Of a DNA stretch of 44,226 nt, positions 31,619 to 41,292 are shown piece by piece. Each line of letters starts with the position of its first letter. Position 1 is the stretch's first letter. Origin of the DNA: JANPPS01 sp031428635 (GTDB lineage: Bacteria > Pseudomonadota > Alphaproteobacteria > Acetobacterales > Acetobacteraceae). Made by a program: the position numbers and the translations under genes. Location of the stretch: positions 1 through 44,226 of the forward strand of contig JANPPS010000061.1 of the NCBI GenBank assembly GCA_031428635.1, in the 5' to 3' direction. Below the pieces are notes generated by a model. It was given only the letters and a program-made list of their open reading frames with translations. It made no database searches and was not told where the DNA came from.

Positions 31619-33004
31619 TTACCGGGCGGCGCGGCGTTGCTGCGCCATCGCGCGTAGGACCACCAAGCCTTGCTGCAGCTGAAAATCCGTCTCCGGCTTC
31701 GTCGCGTCAAACGTTGGCTGGTTTTCGGGCGGTAGCTTGGGGATGTCTTTGGCAATCGGCGGTAGGTCCGTCCGTGCCGGTGGTGTCGCGGGCTGCGGCG
31801 TCCCGCCCTGATTGCGAAGGCTATGGTTCAAGTCCGCTTCCCGCTCCGGCCCGAAGCGGGGGGTTTCGGTCCGTGTGGCCGCAACTTCGACATCGGGGGT
31901 AATACCCAGACCCTGGATACTACGGCCGGACGGCGTGTAGTAACGGGCGGTCGTGAGGCGCATGGCCCCGTTCGCGCCTAGCGGGATGACGGTTTGGACG
32001 CTGCCTTTGCCAAAGCTGCGTGTGCCGACCAGTACCGCCCGATGCTGATCCTGCAACGCCCCGGCCACAATCTCCGACGCAGAGGCCGAGCCGCCATTGA
32101 TCAGCACCACGACGGGTAATCCGCCCGTGACATCGCCCGGTTTGGCAGTCCAGCGCTGGCTTTCCTCGGGCCGGCGGGACCGTGTCGACACAATTTCTCC
32201 CTGGTTGAGGAAGTCGTTCGATACTGCAATAGCTTGGTCCAGCAGCCCGCCCGGATTGTTACGCAGATCGAGCACGATCCCCCGCAGGGTACCGCCGGCC
32301 TTGGCCCGCAGATCCTGCACGGCTCGACGAAGCGCCGAGTCCGACTGTTCGTTGAACATCGTCAGGCGAATGTAGCCGAAATCCCCCTCAAGATGGGAGC
32401 GGACGACTTGGATGCGGATCACCTCGCGCTGCATCGCCAAGTCGATCGGTGTGTTGATCCCCTCGCGCTTGATCGTCAGTCGGATCGAGCTGCCGGGTGC
32501 GCCGCGCATTTTATCCACGGCCTCGTTCAGCGAGAGGCCCTGCACCGTCTGTCCGTCCAGCGCCGTGATAAGGTCGCCCGTCTTGACGCCGGCGCGGGCG
32601 GCAGGAGTGTCATCGATCGGGCTCACGACTTTGATCAGCCCGGAGTCGCTCTGCACTTCAAGGCCCAAACCGCCAAACTCGCCCTTTGTCTGGACCTGCA
32701 TATCCTTGAACGATTTCGCATTCATGTAGCTGCTGTGCGGATCAAGCCCGGTCAACATCCCGTTGATCGCATTCTCGATTAGCTCTCGATCGTTCACAGG
32801 TTCCACGTAATCAGCGCGGATCCGCTCGAACACGTCGCCGAACAGGGTCAGTAGGCGATACGTCTCCGCCCGCGATCCCTCCTGCGCCGCCGCCTGCGCG
32901 ACTGGCCATCCGCTCAGCCGTGGCTGGAGCACTCCAGTGACCGGCCCGGCGATGAGGCCGACCGCAAATGCACCACCCAGCAGCAGACCCGTACGTGTCC
33001 TCAT
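31619..33004 (-). CDS. ctpA: S41 family C-terminal processing peptidase
   Basis: The 461-residue periplasmic protease has an N-terminal signal/anchor (RTRTGLLLGGAFAVGLIAGP). A PDZ domain (GLGLEVQSDSGLIKVVSPIDDTPAARAGVKTGDLI) follows, then the S41 domain. The catalytic serine is in NGGSASASEIVAGALQD and the lysine in GTRSFGKGSVQTVIPL, giving the Ser/Lys dyad. A Pro/Thr-rich C-terminal tail of about 70 residues follows. ATG 33004 is taken; the frame opens at TTG 33013. It is coupled with the deacetylase gene downstream and preceded by envC with a 123-nt gap. Confidence 0.94.
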   Translation of the reverse strand: MRTRTGLLLGGAFAVGLIAGPVTGVLQPRLSGWPVAQAAAQEGSRAETYRLLTLFGDVFERIRADYVEPVNDRELIENAINGMLTGLDPHSSYMNAKSFKDMQVQTKGEFGGLGLEVQSDSGLIKVVSPIDDTPAARAGVKTGDLITALDGQTVQGLSLNEAVDKMRGAPGSSIRLTIKREGINTPIDLAMQREVIRIQVVRSHLEGDFGYIRLTMFNEQSDSALRRAVQDLRAKAGGTLRGIVLDLRNNPGGLLDQAIAVSNDFLNQGEIVSTRSRRPEESQRWTAKPGDVTGGLPVVVLINGGSASASEIVAGALQDQHRAVLVGTRSFGKGSVQTVIPLGANGAMRLTTARYYTPSGRSIQGLGITPDVEVAATRTETPRFGPEREADLNHSLRNQGGTPQPATPPARTDLPPIAKDIPKLPPENQPTFDATKPETDFQLQQGLVVLRAMAQQRRAAR

Positions 33005-33127
33005 TGGCCCCAATCCCCCACCCGCTCTGTCGATCGCACGTCGCCTGCCTGATATCGGGCTGGGCGCATTCCGTGATCGTCGTGCGGCAATGTTGCAGTC
33101 AGTTTAACGCATCAACCCATCACATGG

Positions 33128-34109
33128 CTATAACCGGCTGCCGAGAAACCCCCCTGGGTCGACCGGCTGACCATGGCGACGCAACTCCACGTACAGCGTA
33201 CCCCGATTTTGGCCGTTTGCCGCCTCGGTGGCGGCCATTGCCCCCACAACCTCGCCCCCGGGCACAATAGCGCCCGGCACCACATCGATCCGGTCGAACC
33301 CGGCCATGACCGCATGCACGCCGCCGCCGCAGTCGATGATCAGCAATAGGCCATAACTGCGGAACGGTGCGGCAAACACGATTCGCCCGCCGCATGGTGC
33401 GACGACGCGGGCACCGGGCGGTGGCCGAAACGTGACGCCGGTCGCGGGTCCGGCGTCAGTCGGTTCACCCCAGCGACGCACGACTTGCCCGGCCACGGGC
33501 ACAATCCCACGGCCCGGCCCGGCGGCGGTAGGGCGGGCCACGACACCGACGGCCGCACGGACACTGGTGGCGCGAGCGGCTTCATCAGCGGCACGGCGGG
33601 CGGCTGCGGCCGCTTGTTCTTCCGTGGCATCGCGGGTCGCCTGCCGCTCCGCCCGTAGTTGCTGCAATGCGCGGTCCAGCGTGGCCGACTCGGCCTGCTG
33701 CAGACGAGCCAGCTCCGCCAACCGGGGCAGGGCGGCTGCCACAGCCTCCGCCTGAGCCGTCAGGTCGTTGCGCTGCGCCGCGTACGCCATCGCCTGCTGT
33801 GTTGCATGCCGCGTCCACACGCGCAGGACGGCATAGCCCCGCAGTGACACCGCCGGTGGGACTGGCGCCACCAACAGTGCCGCGGACGGCAATCGTTGCG
33901 CCCGGATCAGGGCAGGAACCAGCGGGGCGATAGACGCCAGGGCAGCATCGGCATCCGCCTGCGCCTGATCGCGACGGTGTATCAACGCGTCGTGCTCGAA
34001 CCAGGCTGTCGCCACCCGCTCCTCGGTCTGCCGTAGCCGGGCACCGGCGGTCTGGCTTTGCTCCGGCAGTCCGGCCGCCGCCGCACCGATCGGGCACGCC
34101 AGCAGCAGG

Positions 34110-34129
<20 letters not shown>
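33128..34129 (-). CDS. EnvC-like murein hydrolase activator (degenerate LytM domain)
   Basis: The 333-residue protein has a signal peptide (RRLLLSLLLACPIGAAAA), a long Ala/Arg/Gln-rich coiled coil (about residues 25-190), and a C-terminal LytM/M23-like domain (RVVAPCGGRIVFAAPFRSYGLLLIIDCGGGVH ... GTLYVELRRHG). The zinc ligands of active M23 peptidases are not preserved (IIDCGGG instead of IIDHGGG, LYVELR instead of LHFELR), as expected for EnvC-type activators of amidases. The ATG at 34129 overlaps the gpmI end by 20 nt. It acts in daughter-cell separation in related bacteria. Confidence 0.85.
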
Positions 34130-35645
<1,516 letters not shown>

Positions 35646-35678
35646 GTCACGATCCTATGCCGTCACGCGGCATAATAG

Positions 35679-36125
35679 CTATGGCCGGCCCGCCCGGTGA
35701 TACGGGTGACCGCGCTGGATGCATTGCGCGCGATACAGTTGCTCGGCCAACATGACGCGAACCAGCATGTGTGGCCAAGTGAGCGGGCCCAAGGATATCA
35801 CGTGTGCCGCTGCCGCCGGGATGGTCGCATCCAGCCCATCGGCACCCCCCACGGCAAAGCACGCGCGCCCCGCCCATCGATCCAACAGCCGCGCCAGCCC
35901 AGCACTGTCAGGCGCCACACCGCCCTGGTCTAGCGCCACCAGCACCGCGCCGGGTGGGACGGCGGCCAGTAGCGCCGCAGCCTCCCGCCGCGTGGCCTCC
36001 ACCACAGCGCCCGCACCCTCGGGCAGTTCCTGCACCAGCAGCCGCGGTTGCAGGCGACCGGCGTAGCGGTCGAACAACGTGGCCTCCGGCCCCGGACGAA
36101 GCGTCCCGATGGCGATTAGCCGCAT
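35679..36125 (-). CDS. rlmH: 23S rRNA (pseudouridine1915-N3)-methyltransferase
   Basis: The 148-residue SPOUT methyltransferase modifies helix 69 of 23S rRNA. The family motifs are LVALDQGGVAPDSAGLARLL, the knot FAVGGADGLDATIP, and the C-terminal ISLGPLTWPHMLVRVMLAEQLYRAQCIQRGHPYHR. The N-terminus MRLIAIGTLRPGPEATLFDRY is typical. It is divergent from the secreted hypothetical gene with only 38 nt between them, and upstream of gpmI. Confidence 0.96.
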   Translation of the reverse strand: MRLIAIGTLRPGPEATLFDRYAGRLQPRLLVQELPEGAGAVVEATRREAAALLAAVPPGAVLVALDQGGVAPDSAGLARLLDRWAGRACFAVGGADGLDATIPAAAAHVISLGPLTWPHMLVRVMLAEQLYRAQCIQRGHPYHRAGRP

Positions 36126-36163
36126 GGTGCAACCTTTGCGGGCAGTTCCGCGCTAGACGCTTG

Positions 36164-36610
36164 ATGATCCGAATAACTCTGCTGCTGCTGCTCGCTGTGC
36201 CCGCGTTCGCGGCCGGTCCCGTCGTGCTGGTACCCGCCCCGGGCACCGCCGCCGACGCCGCAGCGCGTAACGCGTTGGCGCAGGACCTGACGCAGGCGAG
36301 CCGTTCGGGCGAAAAACCTTTGGTGCTGGTTGGGCAGATTCAGCTGGGCCGGCCCACCGACCGCGCAGCACTGTTCGTACAATTGCAATCGGCGCGCGAA
36401 TGCGGCTCCGCTGGCTGTTCCACGATTGTGCTGGCTTGGTCGCCGCAGGGCTGGCGACGGGTGCTGGACGGCGTGATCGGAACGATTAGCGTGGCGACGA
36501 CGCGGCATAACGGCTGGGCCGATCTGGTCGCCGGTCGTGAGACCTACATTTGGACCGGCCAAGTCTATCGTAATACCAGACCGGTTCCGAACGTCCGGAT
36601 CCCGCGCTAA
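36164..36610 (+). CDS. Secreted hypothetical protein
   Basis: The 148-residue product has a short signal peptide (MIRITLLLLLAVPAFAAGPV). I do not recognise the mature domain. It contains a Cys pair (ARECGSAGCSTIVLAW) and a C-terminal beta-rich part (GWADLVAGRETYIWTGQVYRN). ATG 36164 follows a TTG codon; the real start is one of the two. The gene ends TAA at 36608-36610 and overlaps the convergent rsfS stop by four bases. It is isolated on the plus strand between rlmH and rsfS. Confidence 0.7.
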   Translation: MIRITLLLLLAVPAFAAGPVVLVPAPGTAADAAARNALAQDLTQASRSGEKPLVLVGQIQLGRPTDRAALFVQLQSARECGSAGCSTIVLAWSPQGWRRVLDGVIGTISVATTRHNGWADLVAGRETYIWTGQVYRNTRPVPNVRIPR

Positions 36611-37170
36611 ACGGCGGTCTCAGTCGCCGGGGTCGGCTCGTCGAGTTCCGGCCCCCACATCCGCTCCAGCCCGTACAGCTCCCGCGAATCGGGTTTGAAC
36701 AGGTGGATCACGATGTCGCCCGCATCGATCAGCACCCAGTCCGAACCGGTTGAGCCTTCGATCTGGATGCGCTTGACGCCGATTTCCTCAAGCTTTTCTT
36801 CCAGATGCATGGCCATCGCGCTGATCTGCCGGTCGGCCAGGCCCGTCGCAATGACCATGCGGTCCGTGAACGCCGCGCGTCCGGCCAGATCGAGCGCCAC
36901 GACGGCCTCGGCCTTGTCAGCCTCCAGGCTTTCGATGATGACGGCCTGCATCTGATCCAGGCGTGCGGTCTGCTCTGCCACCGGGCGGGCGGCTTTCTTG
37001 GCGCGCGGACCGGCGGCGGCGGCCTTTTTGCGCGGCGTACCGGGAATCTTTGCCGCTTCCGCCAATGCAGGCGCGGTTTTGAGGGTGCGACGCGCGGGTT
37101 TCGCGGCCGGGTCGACGGGCTTACGGGCGATGACTACGGTCCTTTGTGGCGAGCATCCGGTCTGTAGCAT
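36607..37170 (-). CDS. rsfS: Ribosome silencing factor RsfS, with basic N-terminal extension
   Basis: The core (about residues 74-187) matches RsfS/Iojap, which binds uL14 and blocks subunit joining in starvation: ESLEADKAEAVVALDLAGRAAFTDRMVIATGLADRQISAMAMHLEE and SDWVLIDAGDIVIHLFKPDSRELYGLERMWG. The first 73 residues are Lys/Ala/Pro/Arg-rich (TPRKKAAAAGPRAKKAARP), presumably disordered. The frame opens at ATG 37170, which overlaps the nadD end by 50 nt; an internal ATG at 36951 would give only the core. I keep the longer form, as similar tails occur in relatives, but the start is uncertain. Confidence 0.9.
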   Translation of the reverse strand: MLQTGCSPQRTVVIARKPVDPAAKPARRTLKTAPALAEAAKIPGTPRKKAAAAGPRAKKAARPVAEQTARLDQMQAVIIESLEADKAEAVVALDLAGRAAFTDRMVIATGLADRQISAMAMHLEEKLEEIGVKRIQIEGSTGSDWVLIDAGDIVIHLFKPDSRELYGLERMWGPELDEPTPATETAV

Positions 37171-37825
37171 GCTTCGGCGGCCAGGTCAGCGTCCGTTCCC
37201 CACGCAACATTGTCGCCGATAGCCCGTTCTGACGCGCTGGCATAAACGTCCAGGCCGGGGGGCGTCGCGTCGCCAGGGCCGGGGCCGAATGGGCCGGCAG
37301 CAACGCCCGCCGTAGCCGCTGTGCCGCCTGACCGGACAGCGCACGTTGATTATACGTCGGCCGCGGCATGACCGCGAACGGCATACCCCGCGCGATGCCG
37401 ACCCAGCGCTGCCAGCGCGGCAACTGCACCAAATTATCGGCGCCCATGATCCACACGAACCGGATGCGCGGAAACCGCCGGCGTAGCGTCCGTAACGTAT
37501 CGAACGTGTAGCGCGTGCCCAACGCCCGTTCGATCGATGTCGCCACGACCCGGCGGCCATCGGCCAGCGTCCGTGCACTGGCCAGCCGGTCGGCGAATGG
37601 GGCCATGCCGTTCTGTGCCTTCAGCGGGTTGCCCGGCGATACCATCAGCCAGACCTGCTGTACCCGCAGCCGCTGCAGCGCCAGGCGCGCGATGTGAATA
37701 TGCCCCGCATGGGCCGGGTTGAACGACCCGCCAAGCAGACCGACGCTAATCCGGCGGCGGTCGCCCCAGTACGGTACTCGGTCGGGCGGTACGCGGTCGG
37801 GTGGTAAGCGGGCCGGTTGGTTCAG
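37121..37825 (-). CDS. nadD: Nicotinate-nucleotide adenylyltransferase, non-canonical start
   Basis: The enzyme adenylylates nicotinate mononucleotide in NAD synthesis. The (H/T)xGH-type motif is in VGLLGGSFNPAHAGHIHIAR, followed by VWLMVSPGNPLK and FVWIMGADNLVQLPRWQRW. Starting at the first ATG (37645) would delete the nucleotide-binding motif, so translation must begin further upstream, yet no in-frame ATG, GTG or TTG exists before the motif. The CTG at 37825-37823, overlapping the proA stop as CTGA, would give 234 residues and matches the ATGA/GTGA couplings elsewhere in the window. The extra N-terminus is PARLP-PDRVP-PDRVP-YWGD, encoded by a tandem repeat. Confidence 0.85.
   Translation of the reverse strand: MNQPARLPPDRVPPDRVPYWGDRRRISVGLLGGSFNPAHAGHIHIARLALQRLRVQQVWLMVSPGNPLKAQNGMAPFADRLASARTLADGRRVVATSIERALGTRYTFDTLRTLRRRFPRIRFVWIMGADNLVQLPRWQRWVGIARGMPFAVMPRPTYNQRALSGQAAQRLRRALLPAHSAPALATRRPPAWTFMPARQNGLSATMLRGERTLTWPPKHATDRMLATKDRSHRP
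37772..37816 (-). repeat. 15-bp tandem repeat, three units, at the nadD 5' end
   Basis: Plus-strand units are CGGTACTCGGTCGGG (37772-37786), CGGTACGCGGTCGGG (37787-37801) and TGGTAAGCGGGCCGG (37802-37816). The first two differ at one base, the third at four. On the minus strand they encode the pentapeptides PDRVP, PDRVP and PARLP in the nadD frame without a stop. This suggests in-frame expansion just upstream of the nucleotide-binding motif. Confidence 0.85.
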
Positions 37826-39084
37826 GGACGCACCTGCCCGGTGCCGGTGACGACGTAGCGGAAGGTGGTCAACTGCTCGACACCCACCGGGCCGCGGGCG
37901 TGCAGGCGGCCCGTCGCGATACCGATCTCAGCGCCGAACCCGAACTCACCGCCGTCACAGAATTGCGTGCTGGCGTTCCACAGAGCGACCGCGCTGCCGA
38001 CGCCGGCCAGAAAGCGCTCGGCCGCGTCCACGTCCTCGGTCACGATCGCCTCGGTATGCTGGCTGCCGTAGCGGGCGATGTGGGCGAGAGCGGCATCGAC
38101 CCCGTCCACCACGGCGATCGACAGGGTCGGGCCAAGCCATTCGGTGCGGAAATCGTCTTCCGACGCGGGCGGCAGGCCGGGTACGATGGCGCGGGTGCGC
38201 TCGTCGGCCCGGAACGTACAGCCGAGTGCGCCGAGATCATCCACCAGCCCTGGCAACTGAGCCGGTGCGCAGGCAGCGTCGATCAGTAGCGTCTCCGTGG
38301 CGCCGCACACGCCCGTTCGGCGCATCTTGGCGTTGGCCAGCACAGTTCGGGCCATGGACGGGTCGGCCCCCGCATGAACGTAAGTGTGGCAAAGCCCGTC
38401 GGCGTGGGACAGAACGGGAACCCGCGCCTCCCGCTGCACGCGATCGATCAAGGCGCGTCCGCCGCGGGGGATCAGCAAATCAATTTGCCCGGTGCCTGCC
38501 AGCATGGCCGCGACGAAGCTGCGATCCGTACCCGGCGCAGATTGCACCGCGGCGGGATAGAGCCCGGCGGCAACCAGCCCGGCCGTCATCGCGCCTTGGA
38601 TGATCGCCGCCGTACGATAGCTGTCGGATCCACCACGCAGCAGGACCGCGTTGCCCGACTTGATGCACAACCCAGCCGCGTCGGCGCCGACGTTGGGGCG
38701 GCTTTCGTAGACGATACCGATCACGCCGATCGGACACGCGATACGCTGGAACCGCAACCCATTCGGGCGGGTCCACGCGGCCAACACGCGCGCAAGCGGG
38801 TCGGGCAGGGCCGCGATCTCCTCCAGGCTGGTGGCCATGGCGGCGATGCGATCGGGCGTCAGCGTCAACCGGTCGACCAGCGCATCGGTGCCGGTGAATG
38901 CTTCCACGTCCTGCGCATTGGCGGCCAGCAGGGGTATCGTCGCATCACGCAGCGCGTCGGCCGCCGCATGCAGCGCACAACAGCGCTGACTGTCCGGCGA
39001 CATGGCCAGCTGCGTCGCCGCGATTCGGGCGGCGGCGCTCGCGGTGGCCATCCACGACGTGGCGGCGGGCGAGATTGCGTTCAT
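37822..39084 (-). CDS. proA: Glutamate-5-semialdehyde dehydrogenase
   Basis: The 420-residue enzyme reduces gamma-glutamyl phosphate to the semialdehyde in proline synthesis. Motifs include RIACPIGVIGIVYESRPNVGADAAGLCIKSGNAVLLRGGSDS and NAKMRRTGVCGATETLLID, where the Cys in GVCGATE is the catalytic nucleophile. HADGLCHTYVHAGAD and the C-terminal GPVGVEQLTTFRYVVTGTGQVR match the family. Its TGA overlaps the proposed CTG start of nadD. Upstream, pyk ends 42 nt before it. proB is not in the window. Confidence 0.96.
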   Translation of the reverse strand: MNAISPAATSWMATASAAARIAATQLAMSPDSQRCCALHAAADALRDATIPLLAANAQDVEAFTGTDALVDRLTLTPDRIAAMATSLEEIAALPDPLARVLAAWTRPNGLRFQRIACPIGVIGIVYESRPNVGADAAGLCIKSGNAVLLRGGSDSYRTAAIIQGAMTAGLVAAGLYPAAVQSAPGTDRSFVAAMLAGTGQIDLLIPRGGRALIDRVQREARVPVLSHADGLCHTYVHAGADPSMARTVLANAKMRRTGVCGATETLLIDAACAPAQLPGLVDDLGALGCTFRADERTRAIVPGLPPASEDDFRTEWLGPTLSIAVVDGVDAALAHIARYGSQHTEAIVTEDVDAAERFLAGVGSAVALWNASTQFCDGGEFGFGAEIGIATGRLHARGPVGVEQLTTFRYVVTGTGQVRP

Positions 39085-39126
39085 AGAGAGCAGTCTGCCC
39101 CTGTTATGGCCACAAATCCAGGCAGT

Positions 39127-40557
39127 TCACCCAACCCGGGCCACCCGCAGCGCGTTGGTGGTGCCGGACGTGTTGAACGGCACGCCGGCTGTGACCACAA
39201 CCTCCTCGCCCGTCGTCGCAAACCCTTCTGTCCGGGCGATGCGAATAGCGCGGCTGACGGTCTCGGTCATCGTATGGACCTCGGGCGTCACCACGGCGTG
39301 GACGCCCCACACCAACGCTAGGCGGCGGGCGGTGTGCAGGCTGGTCGTGAGGCCCAGCACCGGGCAGTCCGGCCGTTCGCGCGCCACACGAAGCGCGGTG
39401 CTGCCGCCCAGGCTGAACGCCATGATGGCCGCGGCCCCGATCGTGTCGGCCACCTGGCGCGCGGCGGTCGCGATTGCGGCGGCGGATTGACGTTCGGTGG
39501 GCGGGCGGTTGGCGTCGGTCATGCTGCGCCAGCCGGGGTCGCGCTCTACTCGCTCGACGATACGGTCCATGATGTTCACCGCCTCGAACGGGTACTGCCC
39601 GGCCGCGGTTTCGGCGCTCAGCATCACCGCGTCGGCGCCGTCGAACACGGCGGTCGCGACATCCGACGCCTCTGCCCGGGTCGGCGCCGGGGCGCTGATC
39701 ATACTCTCCAGCATCTGGGTCGCGACCACGACCGGCAGCCCACGCTCACGCGCCGCGCGCACGATGCGTTTCTGCGCGAGCGGTACCTCTTCGGGCGGTA
39801 GTTCGACGCCAAGGTCGCCGCGGGCCACCATCACGGCGTCGCTCAACGCCAGGATATCGTCCAGGTTATCGAGGGCCTGTGGCTTCTCGATCTTGGTCAT
39901 GATCCAAGCCCGCCCGGCCGCAATCTGCCGCGCCTCCGCCACGTCCTCCGCGCGCTGCACGAAGCTCAGGCCCACGTAGTCGACCCCGTGAGCGAGCGCG
40001 AAGTCGAGGTCGAGGCGGTCCTTGGCCGTCAGTGCTGGGATACCGAGCGCCACGTCCGGCACGTTCACGCCCTTACGATCACTCAGCGCACCGCCGGTCA
40101 CGACCTCGCACTCCAGATGGTCGGACCGGACGTGCACGACCCGCAGCCGCAGCTTGCCGTCATCCAGCAACAGGGAGGTGTTGATCTGCGCCGCCGCAAT
40201 GATCTCCGGATGCGGCAACTGTACCCGGTCGCGGTCGCCGGGAACGGGCGACAGGTCTAGCCGGAAGTGTTGGCCCGTCTGCAGCACCACGCGTCCGGCC
40301 TGGAACTTGCCCACCCGCAGCTTTGGCCCCTGGACGTCGGCCAGTATGCCGATCGGGCGGCCATATTGCTCCTCAAGTGCCCGGATCATGATGATGCGGG
40401 CGCGGTGGTCGTCATGGGTGCCGTGGCTGAAATTAAGCCGGAACACGTCGGCGCCGGCTAGGAACAGCCGGGCTAGCACCTCGGGCGTGGCGCTCGAGGG
40501 CCCGCACGTCGCCACGATCTTGGTACGGCGGCGGCGGCGCAGCTTGGAGCGGACCAT
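39127..40557 (-). CDS. pyk: Pyruvate kinase
   Basis: The 476-residue enzyme makes pyruvate and ATP from phosphoenolpyruvate. The N-terminal RRTKIVATCGPSSATPEVLARLFLAGADVFRLNFSHGTHDDH and the catalytic AWIMTKIEKPQALDNLDDIL (Lys and Glu) are present, followed by VMVARGDLGVELPPEEVPLAQKR and the Mg-binding region EASDVATAVFDGADAVMLSAETAAGQYP. Length is standard. It is first in the minus-strand series pyk-proA-nadD-rsfS. A perfect inverted repeat lies 9 nt upstream of its start codon in the divergent gap with the DUF1244 gene. Confidence 0.97.
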   Translation of the reverse strand: MVRSKLRRRRRTKIVATCGPSSATPEVLARLFLAGADVFRLNFSHGTHDDHRARIIMIRALEEQYGRPIGILADVQGPKLRVGKFQAGRVVLQTGQHFRLDLSPVPGDRDRVQLPHPEIIAAAQINTSLLLDDGKLRLRVVHVRSDHLECEVVTGGALSDRKGVNVPDVALGIPALTAKDRLDLDFALAHGVDYVGLSFVQRAEDVAEARQIAAGRAWIMTKIEKPQALDNLDDILALSDAVMVARGDLGVELPPEEVPLAQKRIVRAARERGLPVVVATQMLESMISAPAPTRAEASDVATAVFDGADAVMLSAETAAGQYPFEAVNIMDRIVERVERDPGWRSMTDANRPPTERQSAAAIATAARQVADTIGAAAIMAFSLGGSTALRVARERPDCPVLGLTTSLHTARRLALVWGVHAVVTPEVHTMTETVSRAIRIARTEGFATTGEEVVVTAGVPFNTSGTTNALRVARVG

Positions 40558-40566
40558 GGCGTGCTT

Positions 40567-40618
40567 TCAGGTGAGACACGTCACCTGACGTAAGCAGGGC
40601 GGCGGGGTCAAGCCCTGC
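40567..40618. promoter_or_regulatory. Two inverted repeats in the pyk / DUF1244 divergent gap
   Basis: TCAGGTGA (40567-40574) and TCACCTGA (40581-40588) form a perfect 8-bp inverted repeat around a 6-nt centre, a classic dimer-operator shape. A second one, GCAGGGC (40594-40600) and GCCCTGC (40612-40618), has an 11-nt centre. Both sit in the 107-nt gap, close to the pyk start. They may control either direction. The regulator is unknown, and one of them could instead act as an RNA hairpin. Confidence 0.45.
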
Positions 40619-40664
40619 CATTACATGGCCAACGCGCCTATACACGACGGCGAAGGAGACCGCC

Positions 40665-40955
40665 ATGGACACCACGACCGAGCTAGAGGCCGCCGCATTC
40701 CGGACCCTCATGCAGCATTTGCGTGACCGCCCCGACGTGCAGAATATCGACCTCATGATCCTATCCGGCTTTTGCAGGAACTGCTTGAGCCGCTGGTACC
40801 GAGAAGCGTCGGAGGCGGCGGGCACGCCGGTCACGGACGCCGAGGCGCGGGAGCACGTCTACGGTATGCCCTACGCCGAATGGCAGGCGCTGCACCAAAA
40901 GAAGGCGACCCCGGAGCAACTCGCGGCGCTGGCCCGATCCAACGCTGGACACTGA
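40665..40955 (+). CDS. DUF1244 domain-containing protein
   Basis: The 96-residue protein matches DUF1244: AFRTLMQHLRDRPDVQNIDLMILSGFCRNCLSRWYREA and VYGMPYAEWQALHQKKATPEQ. The two cysteines in GFCRNCL are characteristic and may bind metal or form a disulfide. GAAGGAGA is about 6 nt before the ATG. It precedes the gapR-like gene by 24 nt on the same strand. No molecular function is established for the family. Confidence 0.9.
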   Translation: MDTTTELEAAAFRTLMQHLRDRPDVQNIDLMILSGFCRNCLSRWYREASEAAGTPVTDAEAREHVYGMPYAEWQALHQKKATPEQLAALARSNAGH

Positions 40956-40979
40956 TGCACCCGGGCGCTACCTCCGCGC

Positions 40980-41285
40980 ATGCCCGATAGCACCGATGCC
41001 ATTGCCGCCCGTAACAGCCGCGACCGCCAGGACGCCGATCCGGAGTCGGACACCGGCGGTATCGCCGCCGACCGGCTACTTTCGCTGATCGAACGCGTGG
41101 AGCGGCTGGAAGAAGAGCGTAAAGCTCTTGGAAGCGACATCAAGGACATCTTTGCCGAGGCCAAGTCGGCCGGGTTCGATGTGCCGGTCATCCGGCAGCT
41201 GCTACGGCTGCGTAAGCAGGAGCCGTCGGAGGTTGCCGAGCAGGAGAGCCTGCTGGACCTCTATCGGCGCGCCCTCGGAATGTGA
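40980..41285 (+). CDS. gapR: GapR-like DUF2312 nucleoid-associated protein
   Basis: The 101-residue protein matches GapR, which clamps overtwisted DNA ahead of replication and transcription in alphaproteobacteria. A short disordered N-terminus (about 30 residues) is followed by the coiled-coil DNA-binding core LLSLIERVERLEEERKALGSDIKDIFAEAKSAGFDVPVIRQLLRLRKQ and a C-terminal helix ending LLDLYRRALGM. Caulobacter GapR has the same helical layout. It follows the DUF1244 gene by 24 nt and ends 7 nt from the convergent MBL hydrolase gene. Confidence 0.93.
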   Translation: MPDSTDAIAARNSRDRQDADPESDTGGIAADRLLSLIERVERLEEERKALGSDIKDIFAEAKSAGFDVPVIRQLLRLRKQEPSEVAEQESLLDLYRRALGM

Positions 41286-41292
41286 ACGGGCG

